Shown in pieces: positions 35,164 through 43,724 of a stretch of DNA of 64,000 bases. Both the position numbers and the translations under genes were made by a program. The DNA comes from JAZKDW01 sp040387375. GTDB taxonomy: Bacteria > Pseudomonadota > Gammaproteobacteria > Burkholderiales > Burkholderiaceae_D. The DNA lies in contig JAZKDW010000043.1 in assembly GCA_040387375.1 (NCBI GenBank), forward strand, positions 1 to 64,000. The letters run 5' to 3'. Under the pieces are notes generated by a model. The model made no database searches. It was not told the origin of the DNA and worked only from the letters and a program-made list of their open reading frames with translations. Each line of letters starts with the position of its first letter. The stretch's first letter is position 1.

Positions 35164-35439
35164 TTATTTCTTCTTCGGCACTTCAATCCGGGTCACGCCA
35201 CCGGTTGCCGGGATCGGGTCGCTGGCCGGAAACGTCATTTCAATCGCATCGTCCAGCATCTCCTCCTCTTTCTCCTCCGGATCGTCCGAGTTAGTTTTTC
35301 GCTCCACAACATCTTTTGCCGACGCATCCTCTGGCGCCACATCCTTGGGCGTCACCGATGGCGAATTGTTGCCCGGCGACGAGTGCCGTTCGGACTCCTC
35401 TTGCTTCTGCTCTTCCTCACTTCTCTTCGGGTTCGACAT
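35164..35439 (-). CDS. Small acidic low-complexity protein with FPASDP motif
   Basis: This 91-residue protein has a disordered, Glu/Ser/Lys-rich N-terminal part. It has a conserved-looking C-terminal signature LDDAIEMTFPASDPIPATGG, a motif found at the ends of many small proteobacterial stress proteins. No enzyme domain is present. It ends 26 bp before the small gene on the same strand, so the two may be co-transcribed. Confidence 0.65.
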   Translation of the reverse strand: MSNPKRSEEEQKQEESERHSSPGNNSPSVTPKDVAPEDASAKDVVERKTNSDDPEEKEEEMLDDAIEMTFPASDPIPATGGVTRIEVPKKK

Positions 35440-35773
35440 GCATTGCTCCGATAAAATTGCAGATAGCGTGACTGCTGTATCTGGTTCAACTGCGACGCTT
35501 CCGATGCAAGAAAGTTTCAGTGTCTGCAGATTCTTCCCTCACTCCGGCATGCGGCTCAACGCACGATTCCGGTGCACCCGGCACGTTTTTCCAAAAACTG
35601 AAAGTCACCCACGGCAAACGGAATCCATCACGCGCATCATCGCAAAATGGTGTCCTTTTATTTATCCGATTAGTTACTCTAAGGACAAGAAATAGGCTAC
35701 GCTATAGCATCCGTAATACAGTTCCCGACTGCCCGGCCAAGGAGGACCTGCATGGTTGTGAGTGTCATGTGCA
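35440..35773. other. Intergenic region without a recognised gene
   Basis: I see no coding gene between the acidic protein and the palindromic element. The segment should hold promoters for both flanking genes, but none stands out with confidence. Confidence 0.4.
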
Positions 35774-35877
35774 CTAGTGGTCCGTCACGCGCCAATTCAC
35801 GGATTCTGCCGGTTGCTCGAAGGCGAGTGCGGCAGACCGCTTCGCTGCCCGCAAATTGGAACGTGACGAACCACTAG
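35774..35877. repeat. 104-bp nested palindromic (MITE- or cruciform-like) element
   Basis: The outer arms CTAGTGGTCCGTCACGCGCC (followed by AATT; 35774-35797) and 35854-35877 are inverted repeats matching at 21 of 24 positions. Inside are further perfect pairs, TCTGCCG (35805-35811) with CGGCAGA (35830-35836), and CTCG with CGAG around 35816-35827. The right arm ends in CTAG, which overlaps the ribosome site AGAAGG of the cyclic-di-GMP gene. It has no coding capacity. Confidence 0.75.
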
Positions 35878-35887
35878 AAGGTAATCC

Positions 35888-38815
35888 ATGCTGTTGACTC
35901 GCCTGCGTTTTTCCGTGTCAATCTCTGCGCTGATCGCATTGGGGATTGGACTGACAATAACCGCGCTGATGTTCACTGCGGTGCGCCGCATTGAATATGG
36001 CCGGCACCAGCTTGAGTTCAAACAAAACGCTGCCTTACGGCTGCTTGCTGTGAAGGAGGGCCTGGATGATGCGATTGCAGGCCTGCAAAGCATCAACCAG
36101 TTGTTCGCAACAGTTGATTCGGTCAGCCGTGAGCAATTCCATCATTTCGCCCAGCCGCTGCTGGCTCGTTATACTTACATACAAGCGTTCAATTACCATC
36201 GGCTCGTGCCGCTTGCCCAGCGGCCCGCCTACGAGGCGGACATGCGCAAGCGCTTTCCAGGCTTCAGTATAAAAGAGCGGCGCGACGGGATCATGGTGCC
36301 GGCCGGCGTGCGGCCACTCTATAAGGTGGTTGACTATCTCGAACCGATGAAAGGAAACGAAAATGCATTCGGCTTCGATGCCTCGTCTTATACGCTCCAG
36401 AACGAGGCGTTCAGACGCGCCAGCGAAACCGGCCTGCCCTCGGCCACCGGCCTGTTGCGTCTGATGCAGGAAAAGGACGCACAGCAGGGCGTGATCGTCA
36501 TCATGCCGGTGTATCGGCATGGCGCCGTCCCCAAAAACGCGGCAGAGCGCCGTGAGGCGGTGACCGGCGATACCGCGGCGGTATTCCGCGTCGGCGACAT
36601 GATCGCGAAAATTCTCACTTCGCGGGGATTCCTCGATCAAACCGCCATCGGCATGAGCGTGTATGCGGGTGATCGGCCGGACCCGGCGACGCTGGCCTTC
36701 CGCTACGGCGACGTCGCGGATCAGGCGCCGCGCGCTTCTTTATCGCCCGCCTGGTTATGGCATGACAACGGAGACTCCGTATCGGGCCAGATCGACATGG
36801 CGGGCACGCAATGGCACATGGTGGTGTCGGCGCGCCCGGCCCTGTTCATGTCAGGCGCCAGAGGCTCGTTGTATGTACTGATCAGCGGCCTGCTGCTCAG
36901 TTTTCTGGCTGCCGCGTATGTCTATGCGCTGGTCTCACGCTCGCTGCGCATCACACACATGGTAGACGAGCGCACCTCGGATTTGCGGTTTGCCAACCTG
37001 CGTCTAAGTGAGGATATTGCCTTGCGCGTGAGTACCGAGAACGCATTGCGCCTGCGCGAACGTGTCATCGAGGTCAGCGCCAACGCCATCATCATCACCA
37101 GCGCCGTGGCTCCCGACTACCTGATCGAATATGTCAATCCGGCCTTCGAGCGCATCACTGGCTATACCGCCGATGAAGTAACCGGCCGCAGCCTGAGGAT
37201 ATTGCAGGGTGACGACCGCGACCTGCAGAATACCGAAGCAATCCGCTCCGCGCTGCGCGAAAAGCGTGAAGGCCATGCGATGCTGCGCACCTACCGCAAG
37301 GACGGCAGCATGTACTGGAACGACTTGTATATCGCCCCGGTCAAGAATGAAGCGGGCGAGGTCAGCCACTTCGTGCTCGCACAATACGACATTACCGAAT
37401 CCAAACGGTATGAGGCGGAGCTGGAGTTCCAGGCCAGCCATGACGCCCTGACCGGACTGGCTAACCGCAACCTGTTGCGCGACCGGCTCAAGCAGGCCAT
37501 TGCCTACTCCGACCGCTACGGACATCCGATCTGGGTACTGTTTGTCGACCTGGACCGGTTCAAACTCGTCAACGACACGCTGGGCCACGAAATCGGCGAC
37601 AAGCTGCTGAAGGCGATCGCCGAACGGTTGCTGGCGACAGCGCGCGAAGTGGATACGGTGGCCAGACTGGGAGGCGATGAATTTGCCCTGGTGCTGGCGG
37701 GGAACATTGATGAGTCCCTGGTGGCAGGCATCCTCCAGCGCATCATCGCCGCCATCGCGCAGCCATTGATGATCGGCGAACACGAGCTTTTCATGACCTG
37801 CAGTGTCGGCGTGGCGGTGTGCCCGAGCGACGGGCGCGATCCGGACACCTTGATCAAGAATGCCGATATCGCAATGTACAGGGCCAAGGAAATCGGCCGC
37901 AATACCTTCCAGTTTTACACGCCGTCAATGAATGAGAGATCGCAAGACCGCTTGCGTATCGAGGGCGACTTGCGCTACGCGGTCGAACGCAACGAATTTG
38001 TGCTGCATTACCAGCCGCAGGTCGATTTGCGCACAGGCCGCATCACCGGCATGGAAACACTGTTGCGCTGGCAGCATCCGCAGCTTGGCCTGCTGTCACC
38101 CAGCCGCTTTATTACGCTGGCCGAGGAAACCGGAATGATCATCCCGATCGGCGCCTGGGTGCTGCGCACCGCTTGCCGCCAGACCAGGACCTGGCAACTG
38201 CTGGGCAACGACGAGTTGCGGGTGGCGGTCAACCTGTCGGCGCGCCAGTTCACGCAAAAGGATCTGGTGCCGTCGGTCGCGGCAGTGCTGGAAGAAGCGG
38301 GACTGTCGCCCAAACACCTGGATATCGAACTCACCGAAAGCCTGGTGATGACCGATGTCGACCATGCGATCGGTGTCCTGCACGCGTTCAGGAAGCTCGG
38401 TGTCACCTTGTCGGTGGATGACTTCGGCACCGGCTATTCCAGCCTGTCCTATCTGAAGCGCCTGCCCTTGAATGTGCTTAAAATCGACCAATCGTTCATC
38501 CGTGACCTCACGGTCGACCCGGATGATGCCGCCATCGTGCTGTCGATCATCTCGCTGGCGCATAGCCTGCGACTGCAGGTGATTGCCGAGGGTGTGGAGA
38601 ATGAAGAACAACTGGCTTACCTGCAGCGTCATGGTTGCGATGCGATGCAAGGATATTATTTCAGCCGTCCGTTGACGGCCGAGCAATTCACGCAGATGCT
38701 GCAGGAGCAGAAATGCCTGCCGCCGTCGGAGGTCATGCCGGGTGCCCTGCAAGATCAATCCAGCGGCACTGCCCGGCTGCGTCCCACCTCCACCGCCGAC
38801 ACCAGCGCTCCCTGA
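35888..38815 (+). CDS. CHASE-PAS-GGDEF-EAL cyclic-di-GMP signalling protein
   Basis: This 975-residue inner-membrane protein has TM1 at 12-32, a periplasmic CHASE domain about 45-245 (QFHHFAQPLLARYTYIQAFNY), TM2 at 327-350, PAS at about 390-505, GGDEF at about 515-680 and EAL at about 695-940. The synthase signature GGDEF is intact (595-599). An RxxD inhibitory site (REVD, 586-589) lies five residues ahead. The phosphodiesterase motif reads ETLLR (723-727) instead of EALLR, but NLSARQF, ELTES, DDFGTGYSSL, KIDQSF and EGVE are all present. It may both make and degrade cyclic-di-GMP. Its 3' end overlaps the convergent cytochrome gene by 61 bp. Confidence 0.95.
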   Translation: MLLTRLRFSVSISALIALGIGLTITALMFTAVRRIEYGRHQLEFKQNAALRLLAVKEGLDDAIAGLQSINQLFATVDSVSREQFHHFAQPLLARYTYIQAFNYHRLVPLAQRPAYEADMRKRFPGFSIKERRDGIMVPAGVRPLYKVVDYLEPMKGNENAFGFDASSYTLQNEAFRRASETGLPSATGLLRLMQEKDAQQGVIVIMPVYRHGAVPKNAAERREAVTGDTAAVFRVGDMIAKILTSRGFLDQTAIGMSVYAGDRPDPATLAFRYGDVADQAPRASLSPAWLWHDNGDSVSGQIDMAGTQWHMVVSARPALFMSGARGSLYVLISGLLLSFLAAAYVYALVSRSLRITHMVDERTSDLRFANLRLSEDIALRVSTENALRLRERVIEVSANAIIITSAVAPDYLIEYVNPAFERITGYTADEVTGRSLRILQGDDRDLQNTEAIRSALREKREGHAMLRTYRKDGSMYWNDLYIAPVKNEAGEVSHFVLAQYDITESKRYEAELEFQASHDALTGLANRNLLRDRLKQAIAYSDRYGHPIWVLFVDLDRFKLVNDTLGHEIGDKLLKAIAERLLATAREVDTVARLGGDEFALVLAGNIDESLVAGILQRIIAAIAQPLMIGEHELFMTCSVGVAVCPSDGRDPDTLIKNADIAMYRAKEIGRNTFQFYTPSMNERSQDRLRIEGDLRYAVERNEFVLHYQPQVDLRTGRITGMETLLRWQHPQLGLLSPSRFITLAEETGMIIPIGAWVLRTACRQTRTWQLLGNDELRVAVNLSARQFTQKDLVPSVAAVLEEAGLSPKHLDIELTESLVMTDVDHAIGVLHAFRKLGVTLSVDDFGTGYSSLSYLKRLPLNVLKIDQSFIRDLTVDPDDAAIVLSIISLAHSLRLQVIAEGVENEEQLAYLQRHGCDAMQGYYFSRPLTAEQFTQMLQEQKCLPPSEVMPGALQDQSSGTARLRPTSTADTSAP

Positions 38816-40041
38816 TTCCCCCACGAACTCCGGATATACGACACCACTGCCGCGACTTCCTCATCATTGAGCTCGGTGGCGAATGGCGGCATGCCGTATG
38901 GCCGCGGATTGCCGCCTGTGCTCGGCGGGAAACCGCCGTTCAATACCATGCGGATCGAATTGATCGCCGCCGGCATCGTGATGGCGCGGTTGCCGGCGAG
39001 TGGCGGGTATGCGGGCGGCACACCTTCGCCGCCGGCCTTGTGGCACTCTGCGCAATGCTTTTCATAAAGGGCAGCGCCCAGCTTCAGCACCTGCTCGCTA
39101 CCCTGTCCCTGGGTACGCACGCTGCCGCTGGCCTGTCCCGCCGCAGTTTGCGGCAAGGTCTTCAGATAACCCGCCATGGCATGGATGTCCGCATCCGACA
39201 TGTGCTGAAGACTTTCACGCACGACTTCGGCCATCGGACCGAACACCGTGCTGCGCGCGGACACGCCGGTCTTGAGCAGGTCGGCAATATCCTGCACCTC
39301 CCAGCTCCCGAGTCCGGTTTCCGCATCCGATGTCAGCGACGGCGCATACCAGTTCAGCACCGGTATCAAACCGCCGCCCAGATCGCCTTTGATCCCGGTG
39401 GCGCCCAGCACATTACGATTGGAGTGGCAGGCGCTGCAATGGCCGAGCCCCTGCACCAGATAGGCGCCTCGATTCCAGTCTACGCTTTGCGTGGTGTCGG
39501 GCGCATACACGCCGGGCTTGAAATACAGCGCGCGCCATACCGCCAGCAGCATGCGCTGGTTGTAAGGAAAGCGCAGCGCATGCGGCCGATTGGCTTGCTG
39601 CACCGCCGGCAAGGTCCGAAAATACGCATGCAGCGCATCCGAATCGGCGCGGCTGACCTTGGTGTAATTCGTATACGGGAAAGCTGGATACAGAAAGCTG
39701 CCGTCCTTGGATTTTCCATGGTGCAGCGCACGCCAGAAATCATTGGCGCTCCAGCTGCCGATGCCGGTCGCGACATCCGGCGTGATGTTGGGTGAATGAA
39801 TATTGCCGAACGGCGTGGCGATCGCACGCCCGCCTGCATAAGGCGTGCCGCCACGCGTGGTATGGCAGGCCATGCAATCGCCGGCGCGCGCCAGATACTG
39901 CCCGCGCAGCACTTGCTCAGCCGCATTGGCAACCGGCATGGCCGGCGCATCGATGTCTTTTTCCGGCATGAATTGTTTGCCGATGAAGATTGCGGGTATG
40001 CCGATCAGCAATACCACAAAAATCAGTATCAGTCGTTTCAT
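38755..40041 (-). CDS. Triheme cytochrome c (alcohol dehydrogenase cytochrome subunit type)
   Basis: Starting MKRLILIFVVLLIGIPAIFIGKQF with GGAGGG upstream, this 428-residue protein has an N-terminal membrane anchor or uncleaved signal. It carries three heme-binding motifs: CMACH, CSACH and CAECH. It resembles the cytochrome c subunit of membrane-bound PQQ-alcohol or aldehyde dehydrogenases, passing electrons to the respiratory chain in the periplasm. No dehydrogenase subunit is next to it. The ATG overlaps the upstream cytochrome stop by 4 bp (ATGA). Confidence 0.9.
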   Translation of the reverse strand: MKRLILIFVVLLIGIPAIFIGKQFMPEKDIDAPAMPVANAAEQVLRGQYLARAGDCMACHTTRGGTPYAGGRAIATPFGNIHSPNITPDVATGIGSWSANDFWRALHHGKSKDGSFLYPAFPYTNYTKVSRADSDALHAYFRTLPAVQQANRPHALRFPYNQRMLLAVWRALYFKPGVYAPDTTQSVDWNRGAYLVQGLGHCSACHSNRNVLGATGIKGDLGGGLIPVLNWYAPSLTSDAETGLGSWEVQDIADLLKTGVSARSTVFGPMAEVVRESLQHMSDADIHAMAGYLKTLPQTAAGQASGSVRTQGQGSEQVLKLGAALYEKHCAECHKAGGEGVPPAYPPLAGNRAITMPAAINSIRMVLNGGFPPSTGGNPRPYGMPPFATELNDEEVAAVVSYIRSSWGNQGALVSAVEVGRSRAVPLD

Positions 40042-40763
40042 GGCCGGCCCTCCGCAACGCTGCCGCATTGCAGCGGCAGCCGCCCCGCCGCCACGAGCAG
40101 CGGCGCGGCATCAGCCGGCACCGGCTGCGACGCCAGGTAAGCCGACACGGCACTGATGTCTTCCGTGCTGAGCCGAGCCGTGATCTGCGCCATGCAATCC
40201 GGCGCGGCGGCGCGCCGTGCGCCGTTCTTCCACGCACCGAATTGCGCGTTCAGGTAATCGCGCGGCAATCCAAGCAGGCCGGGAATTGCCGGCGCAATGC
40301 CGGTCAGCGTTTTTCCGTGGCAGGCAATGCAGGCGGGCACATTTTTCGACGCATCGCCGGCAATTGCCAGCGTGCGTCCCCGTTCCAGCACCGCAGGCGA
40401 AATGTTGAGCGTTTGTGGTGGCGGATAAGGCGGATGCTGGCTGGCGTAATAGTCGGCGATCTCGCGCAGGTACCCATCCGACAGGTGATCGACCATGTAG
40501 ATCATCAGCGGATATTGCCTGCGGCCCTCGCGGAAATTAATCAACTGGTTATAGAGGTAACCGGCCGGTTTGCCGGCAATACGCGGGAAGTAACCCTCGC
40601 TGGTGGCCCGCCCCTCCTTGCCGTGGCAGGCGGCGCACGCCATGGTTCGCTGTTCGATTGTATTCGGCAGCGTTGCCTGGGAGAGTACCGGCGCTGCCCA
40701 CAAAAGAAGCGGCGCGGAGATAAGACAAACCAGCGCTGACCGCGCTACACGAGACAACAACAT
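40038..40763 (-). CDS. Diheme cytochrome c (c4-like)
   Basis: This 241-residue periplasmic protein begins with a signal peptide (ARSALVCLISAPLLLWAAPVLSQ). It has two heme motifs, CAACHGKEGRA and CIACHGKTLTG, each in a c4-like fold half with GYLYNQLINFREG and DYLNAQFGAWKNG. It is co-transcribed with the triheme cytochrome and likely exchanges electrons with it. The conserved histidine after CAAC and methionine ligands (e.g. MIYMVDHLSDG) are visible. Confidence 0.9.
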   Translation of the reverse strand: MLLSRVARSALVCLISAPLLLWAAPVLSQATLPNTIEQRTMACAACHGKEGRATSEGYFPRIAGKPAGYLYNQLINFREGRRQYPLMIYMVDHLSDGYLREIADYYASQHPPYPPPQTLNISPAVLERGRTLAIAGDASKNVPACIACHGKTLTGIAPAIPGLLGLPRDYLNAQFGAWKNGARRAAAPDCMAQITARLSTEDISAVSAYLASQPVPADAAPLLVAAGRLPLQCGSVAEGRP

Positions 40764-41096
40764 TTCCGTCTAACCTTTCTGTATGGGTGCTGTCCCGACG
40801 TCCTGCATGACGCGTGCCAGGGGCAGGCGCCTTCCATTTGCCCGTCAGGACGTCTCCCATTTTATAGAGAACCACGCAGAATGACAGTGTCAGAAACCGT
40901 TGACAGGACCGTATCAGAAGGCCGCCGCAAGTCGTTTCATCCGGCTGGGTGCTTAAGTTGCCGCGCATCTTGAATCGATCGGGCCACCGACTTGCTGAAG
41001 ACCCTGAATTTCTGTAGGGTTCAGCATCAGACTATTGGAAAGATTGCATATCATGCTTATTCGCGGCACCACGCCCATTCCGGGGACAAGCCCCGC
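40764..41096. other. Divergent regulatory region, cytochrome operon / MocR regulator
   Basis: No gene is visible here. A perfect 9-bp inverted repeat, GACGTCCTG (40797-40805) and CAGGACGTC (40846-40854), lies on the cytochrome side. Upstream of it on the minus strand is a TATAAA-type -10 near 40860, so the repeat would be in the cytochrome leader RNA or act as an operator. The opposite side is the likely promoter for the MocR-type regulator. Confidence 0.45.
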
Positions 41097-42536
41097 ATGA
41101 CACGATACGAGGCGCTCGCCGACGACATGACACTCTCGATTCGCTCCGGGCTAATGAAGCCGGGCGACCGCCTGCCGTCCGTGCGCCAGTGCAGCACCAG
41201 CCGCGGCATCAGTGCCTCCACTGTTTTCCAGGCTTATTATCTGCTCGAGGCGCGTGGCCTGATTCGCGCCCGTGAACGTTCGGGTTACTACGTCGTCGGC
41301 GGCACGGCCAGCCTGCCCCCGGAGCCGGATATCGCGTCCGGTCCGGACGGCGCCTCCACTTCGCTTGACGTCAGCACGCTGGTGTTCGACATCCTGGAAT
41401 CCAGCCGCGCGCGTGACGTTGTTCCTTTCGGCTCGGCCTTTCCCAGTCCACTGCTGTTTCCGCTCCAGAAGCTGGCACGCGTGATGGCATCCAGCGTGCA
41501 GCGCATGGACCCATGGAGTGCCGTCGATGACCTCTCGCCCGGCAACGCCAGCCTGCGGCGCCAGATCGCATTACGCTACCTGGCCGGCGGATTGACCGTC
41601 CGCACCGATGACATCGTCATTACCAACGGCGCACTGGAGGCGCTGAACCTGTGCCTGCTGGCCGTCGCCCGCCCCGGCGATGCCGTCATCATCGAATCGC
41701 CCACCTTCTATGCCGCCTTGCAGTCGCTGGAAAGGCTGGGCCTGCGCGCAATTGAAGTGCCGACCCATCCGCGTGAAGGAATCGACCTGGCGGCGCTGGC
41801 CATCGCGCTGGAACGGCATCAGCCAAAGGCATGCTGGCTGATGACCAGTTTTCAGAACCCGCTCGGATGCCTGATGCCGGAACAGAAAAAACGTGATCTG
41901 GTCGCGTTGCTGACGCGGCATGACGTGCCGCTGATCGAAGACGATGTGTACGGCGAACTCTACTTTGGCAGCAAACGTCCGCTGCCTGCGAAGGCATTCG
42001 ACACGCACGGCCTGGTGATGCATTGTTCGTCGTTTTCCAAATGCCTGGCGCCGGGTTACCGCATCGGATGGGCCGCACCCGGACGTTATACGCAGGCCGT
42101 TGCACGACACAAGCTGACCACCACCTTGTCGGCTTCCGCCCCGGCCCAGGCAGCAATCGCGGACTATCTTGCCAAGGGCGGTTATGACCGGCACCTGCGC
42201 CAGTTGCGCCATACGCTGTCGGTGCAGCAAAGTGAAATGATGCAGGCGGTCGCACGGCATTTTCCGGCCGGCACGCAGGCTACCCGCCCGCAAGGCGGTT
42301 ATTTCCTGTGGCTGGAATTGCCGGGCGAAGTGGACACGCTGGCTATTCATCGGCAGGCACTGGCCCTCGGCATCAGTGTCGCGCCGGGACCGATGTTTTC
42401 CGCGCAGCGCGGCTTTGCCAACTGCCTGCGGCTGAATTACGGTCATGTGCTGGATGAACGCGCCGAAGCCGCACTGGCAACGCTGGGTAGAATGGTGCGC
42501 GAACAGCACGTCACGGTACCCGCAAAGTCAGCGTAG
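41097..42536 (+). CDS. MocR-type GntR/aminotransferase regulator
   Basis: This protein of about 479 residues joins an N-terminal GntR winged helix (IRSGLMKPGDRLPSVRQCSTSRGISASTVFQAYYLLEARGLIRARERSGYYV) to a fold-type I aminotransferase domain. Markers of that domain are the PLP lysine in SFSKCLAPGYRIGW and FQNPLGCLMP for cofactor binding. It may regulate or transaminate in amino-acid or vitamin metabolism. It is divergent from the cytochrome c operon. The start at 41097 gives the usual N-terminus; extension towards 40992 is unlikely. Confidence 0.9.
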   Translation: MTRYEALADDMTLSIRSGLMKPGDRLPSVRQCSTSRGISASTVFQAYYLLEARGLIRARERSGYYVVGGTASLPPEPDIASGPDGASTSLDVSTLVFDILESSRARDVVPFGSAFPSPLLFPLQKLARVMASSVQRMDPWSAVDDLSPGNASLRRQIALRYLAGGLTVRTDDIVITNGALEALNLCLLAVARPGDAVIIESPTFYAALQSLERLGLRAIEVPTHPREGIDLAALAIALERHQPKACWLMTSFQNPLGCLMPEQKKRDLVALLTRHDVPLIEDDVYGELYFGSKRPLPAKAFDTHGLVMHCSSFSKCLAPGYRIGWAAPGRYTQAVARHKLTTTLSASAPAQAAIADYLAKGGYDRHLRQLRHTLSVQQSEMMQAVARHFPAGTQATRPQGGYFLWLELPGEVDTLAIHRQALALGISVAPGPMFSAQRGFANCLRLNYGHVLDERAEAALATLGRMVREQHVTVPAKSA

Positions 42537-42604
42537 ACGCATGCGGAAGGTTTGATGGATAACAAATCTTCGATCCATCAGATCGGGCACTATCATGCGA
42601 GCAA

Positions 42605-42673
42605 GAAAAAAGCCCGCGAACCTTGCGGCTGCGGGCTAAACCCATCCCTTGGAAGGGAGGAGGAGACAGGTTC
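42605..42673 (-). ncRNA. Putative C-rich small RNA (locus 1)
   Basis: On the minus strand TTGCGG (42702-42697), 17 bp and TATATT (42679-42674) form a promoter-like pair. A short transcript would run CTCCTCCTCCC, a small CCCT/AGGG hairpin, GGGTTTAGCCCGC and a terminator stem AGCCCGC/GCGGGCT (42611-42637) with a T tract. The CCUCCUCC segment is complementary to Shine-Dalgarno sequences. It could also be only the 3' UTR of the SYLF gene at 42873, which is on the same strand. The layout resembles locus 2 at 45.4 kb. Confidence 0.5.
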
Positions 42674-42872
42674 AATATAAGGCATGAAGCTGCCCTCCGC
42701 AATATGTACATTTACGGTATCGCGAAAATTTTTCACGCCATTACGAAAAGACCACAGTAATTTTACGGCCCGGAAATTCTGCTTGATGTTGACAAGCAAA
42801 CTTCATCCGGACGGCAATAAAACCGGTGTTCTTCGAGTGATATTTTCCTTATCGGAAAAAACGTGGCGGCGT

Positions 42873-43454
42873 TCAAATATTGAGCTTCGATATCTTGGTG
42901 CCTTCCAGCGACAGGTTCGCCATCAGCCCGGCATTGGTCAGCACAAACGCCAGCACCGGGCCGGTAGCCGAGGTCGTATCGATCATGCCGTTAGCGCCGG
43001 CCTTCAATACCGCAACCGCGGCATCGACACCTACTGCCCATCCACTGCTGCTGCGGAATTTGGCGAGCGATTCCGGTGTCATGAAGAGGAAAATGATTGC
43101 CTTTGACTGGGCGCCGATCTGCAATCCGAGAGAGACGGACGTCAGACTGTAATATGACGGCGGCGCATCGCGTACGCGCAACTCTCCTTCGCCGTACTGC
43201 CCTCCTATGCCGAGTCCCGCGGTAATCACACGTGGGAATACGAGTACGCCGTGCGACTTTGCAACCATCTCGCGGGCATCCTTCGCGACTGTATAAAACC
43301 GGTCAAGCGTGGCATCAACAGCAACATGGATTTCGCGGCGACGAGTTTCGGCGTTCGCCGTGCCTGGTTGCGGCGTGGCCGTACAGCCAGCAAGAGCCAA
43401 CCCGCCCGTTGCAAGCGATGCTGTCAAAAGCATGAAATCCCGTCTTTGCATCAT
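42873..43454 (-). CDS. SYLF/YSC84-domain lipid-binding lipoprotein
   Basis: The start at 43454 (MMQRRDFMLLTASLATGGLALAGC) follows TGGAGGTC and gives a 193-residue protein with a lipoprotein signal peptide ending in LAGC. The mature part is a SYLF/YSC84 domain (AKSHGVLVFPRVITAGLGIGGQYGEGELRV...SKAIIFLFMTPESLAKF...VLAFVLTNAGLMANLSLEGTKISKL). It is probably anchored in the outer membrane or periplasm and may bind lipids. It precedes the C-rich locus on the same strand. Confidence 0.88.
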   Translation of the reverse strand: MMQRRDFMLLTASLATGGLALAGCTATPQPGTANAETRRREIHVAVDATLDRFYTVAKDAREMVAKSHGVLVFPRVITAGLGIGGQYGEGELRVRDAPPSYYSLTSVSLGLQIGAQSKAIIFLFMTPESLAKFRSSSGWAVGVDAAVAVLKAGANGMIDTTSATGPVLAFVLTNAGLMANLSLEGTKISKLNI

Positions 43455-43724
43455 GACCTCCAATAATGTTTTGTTATGGCGATGGAAACGTGATTCAGCA
43501 TAAGACTTGTGGGTTTTCTTATGTTGATCGAGGTCACGTCCGACGGCAGTTTCTGCGCAGCGTTGCGAGATCCGCATTCATGCCGACTGCACTCTTCGGG
43601 GTCTTGATCTGCCGCAGATTTCAGAAGCTTATTTTTTGAACCGCGTGCCAGGCACTGGACTCCCGGATCGTGACCGCATACGCTGAATGAATTCACGGTT
43701 GGAGACAGGAAGCAGGCGTTTTTC

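Noticed and set aside
41571..42509. 312-residue frame on the minus strand opposite the MocR-type gene
   Set aside because: Gln/His-rich antisense shadow of a clear GntR-aminotransferase.
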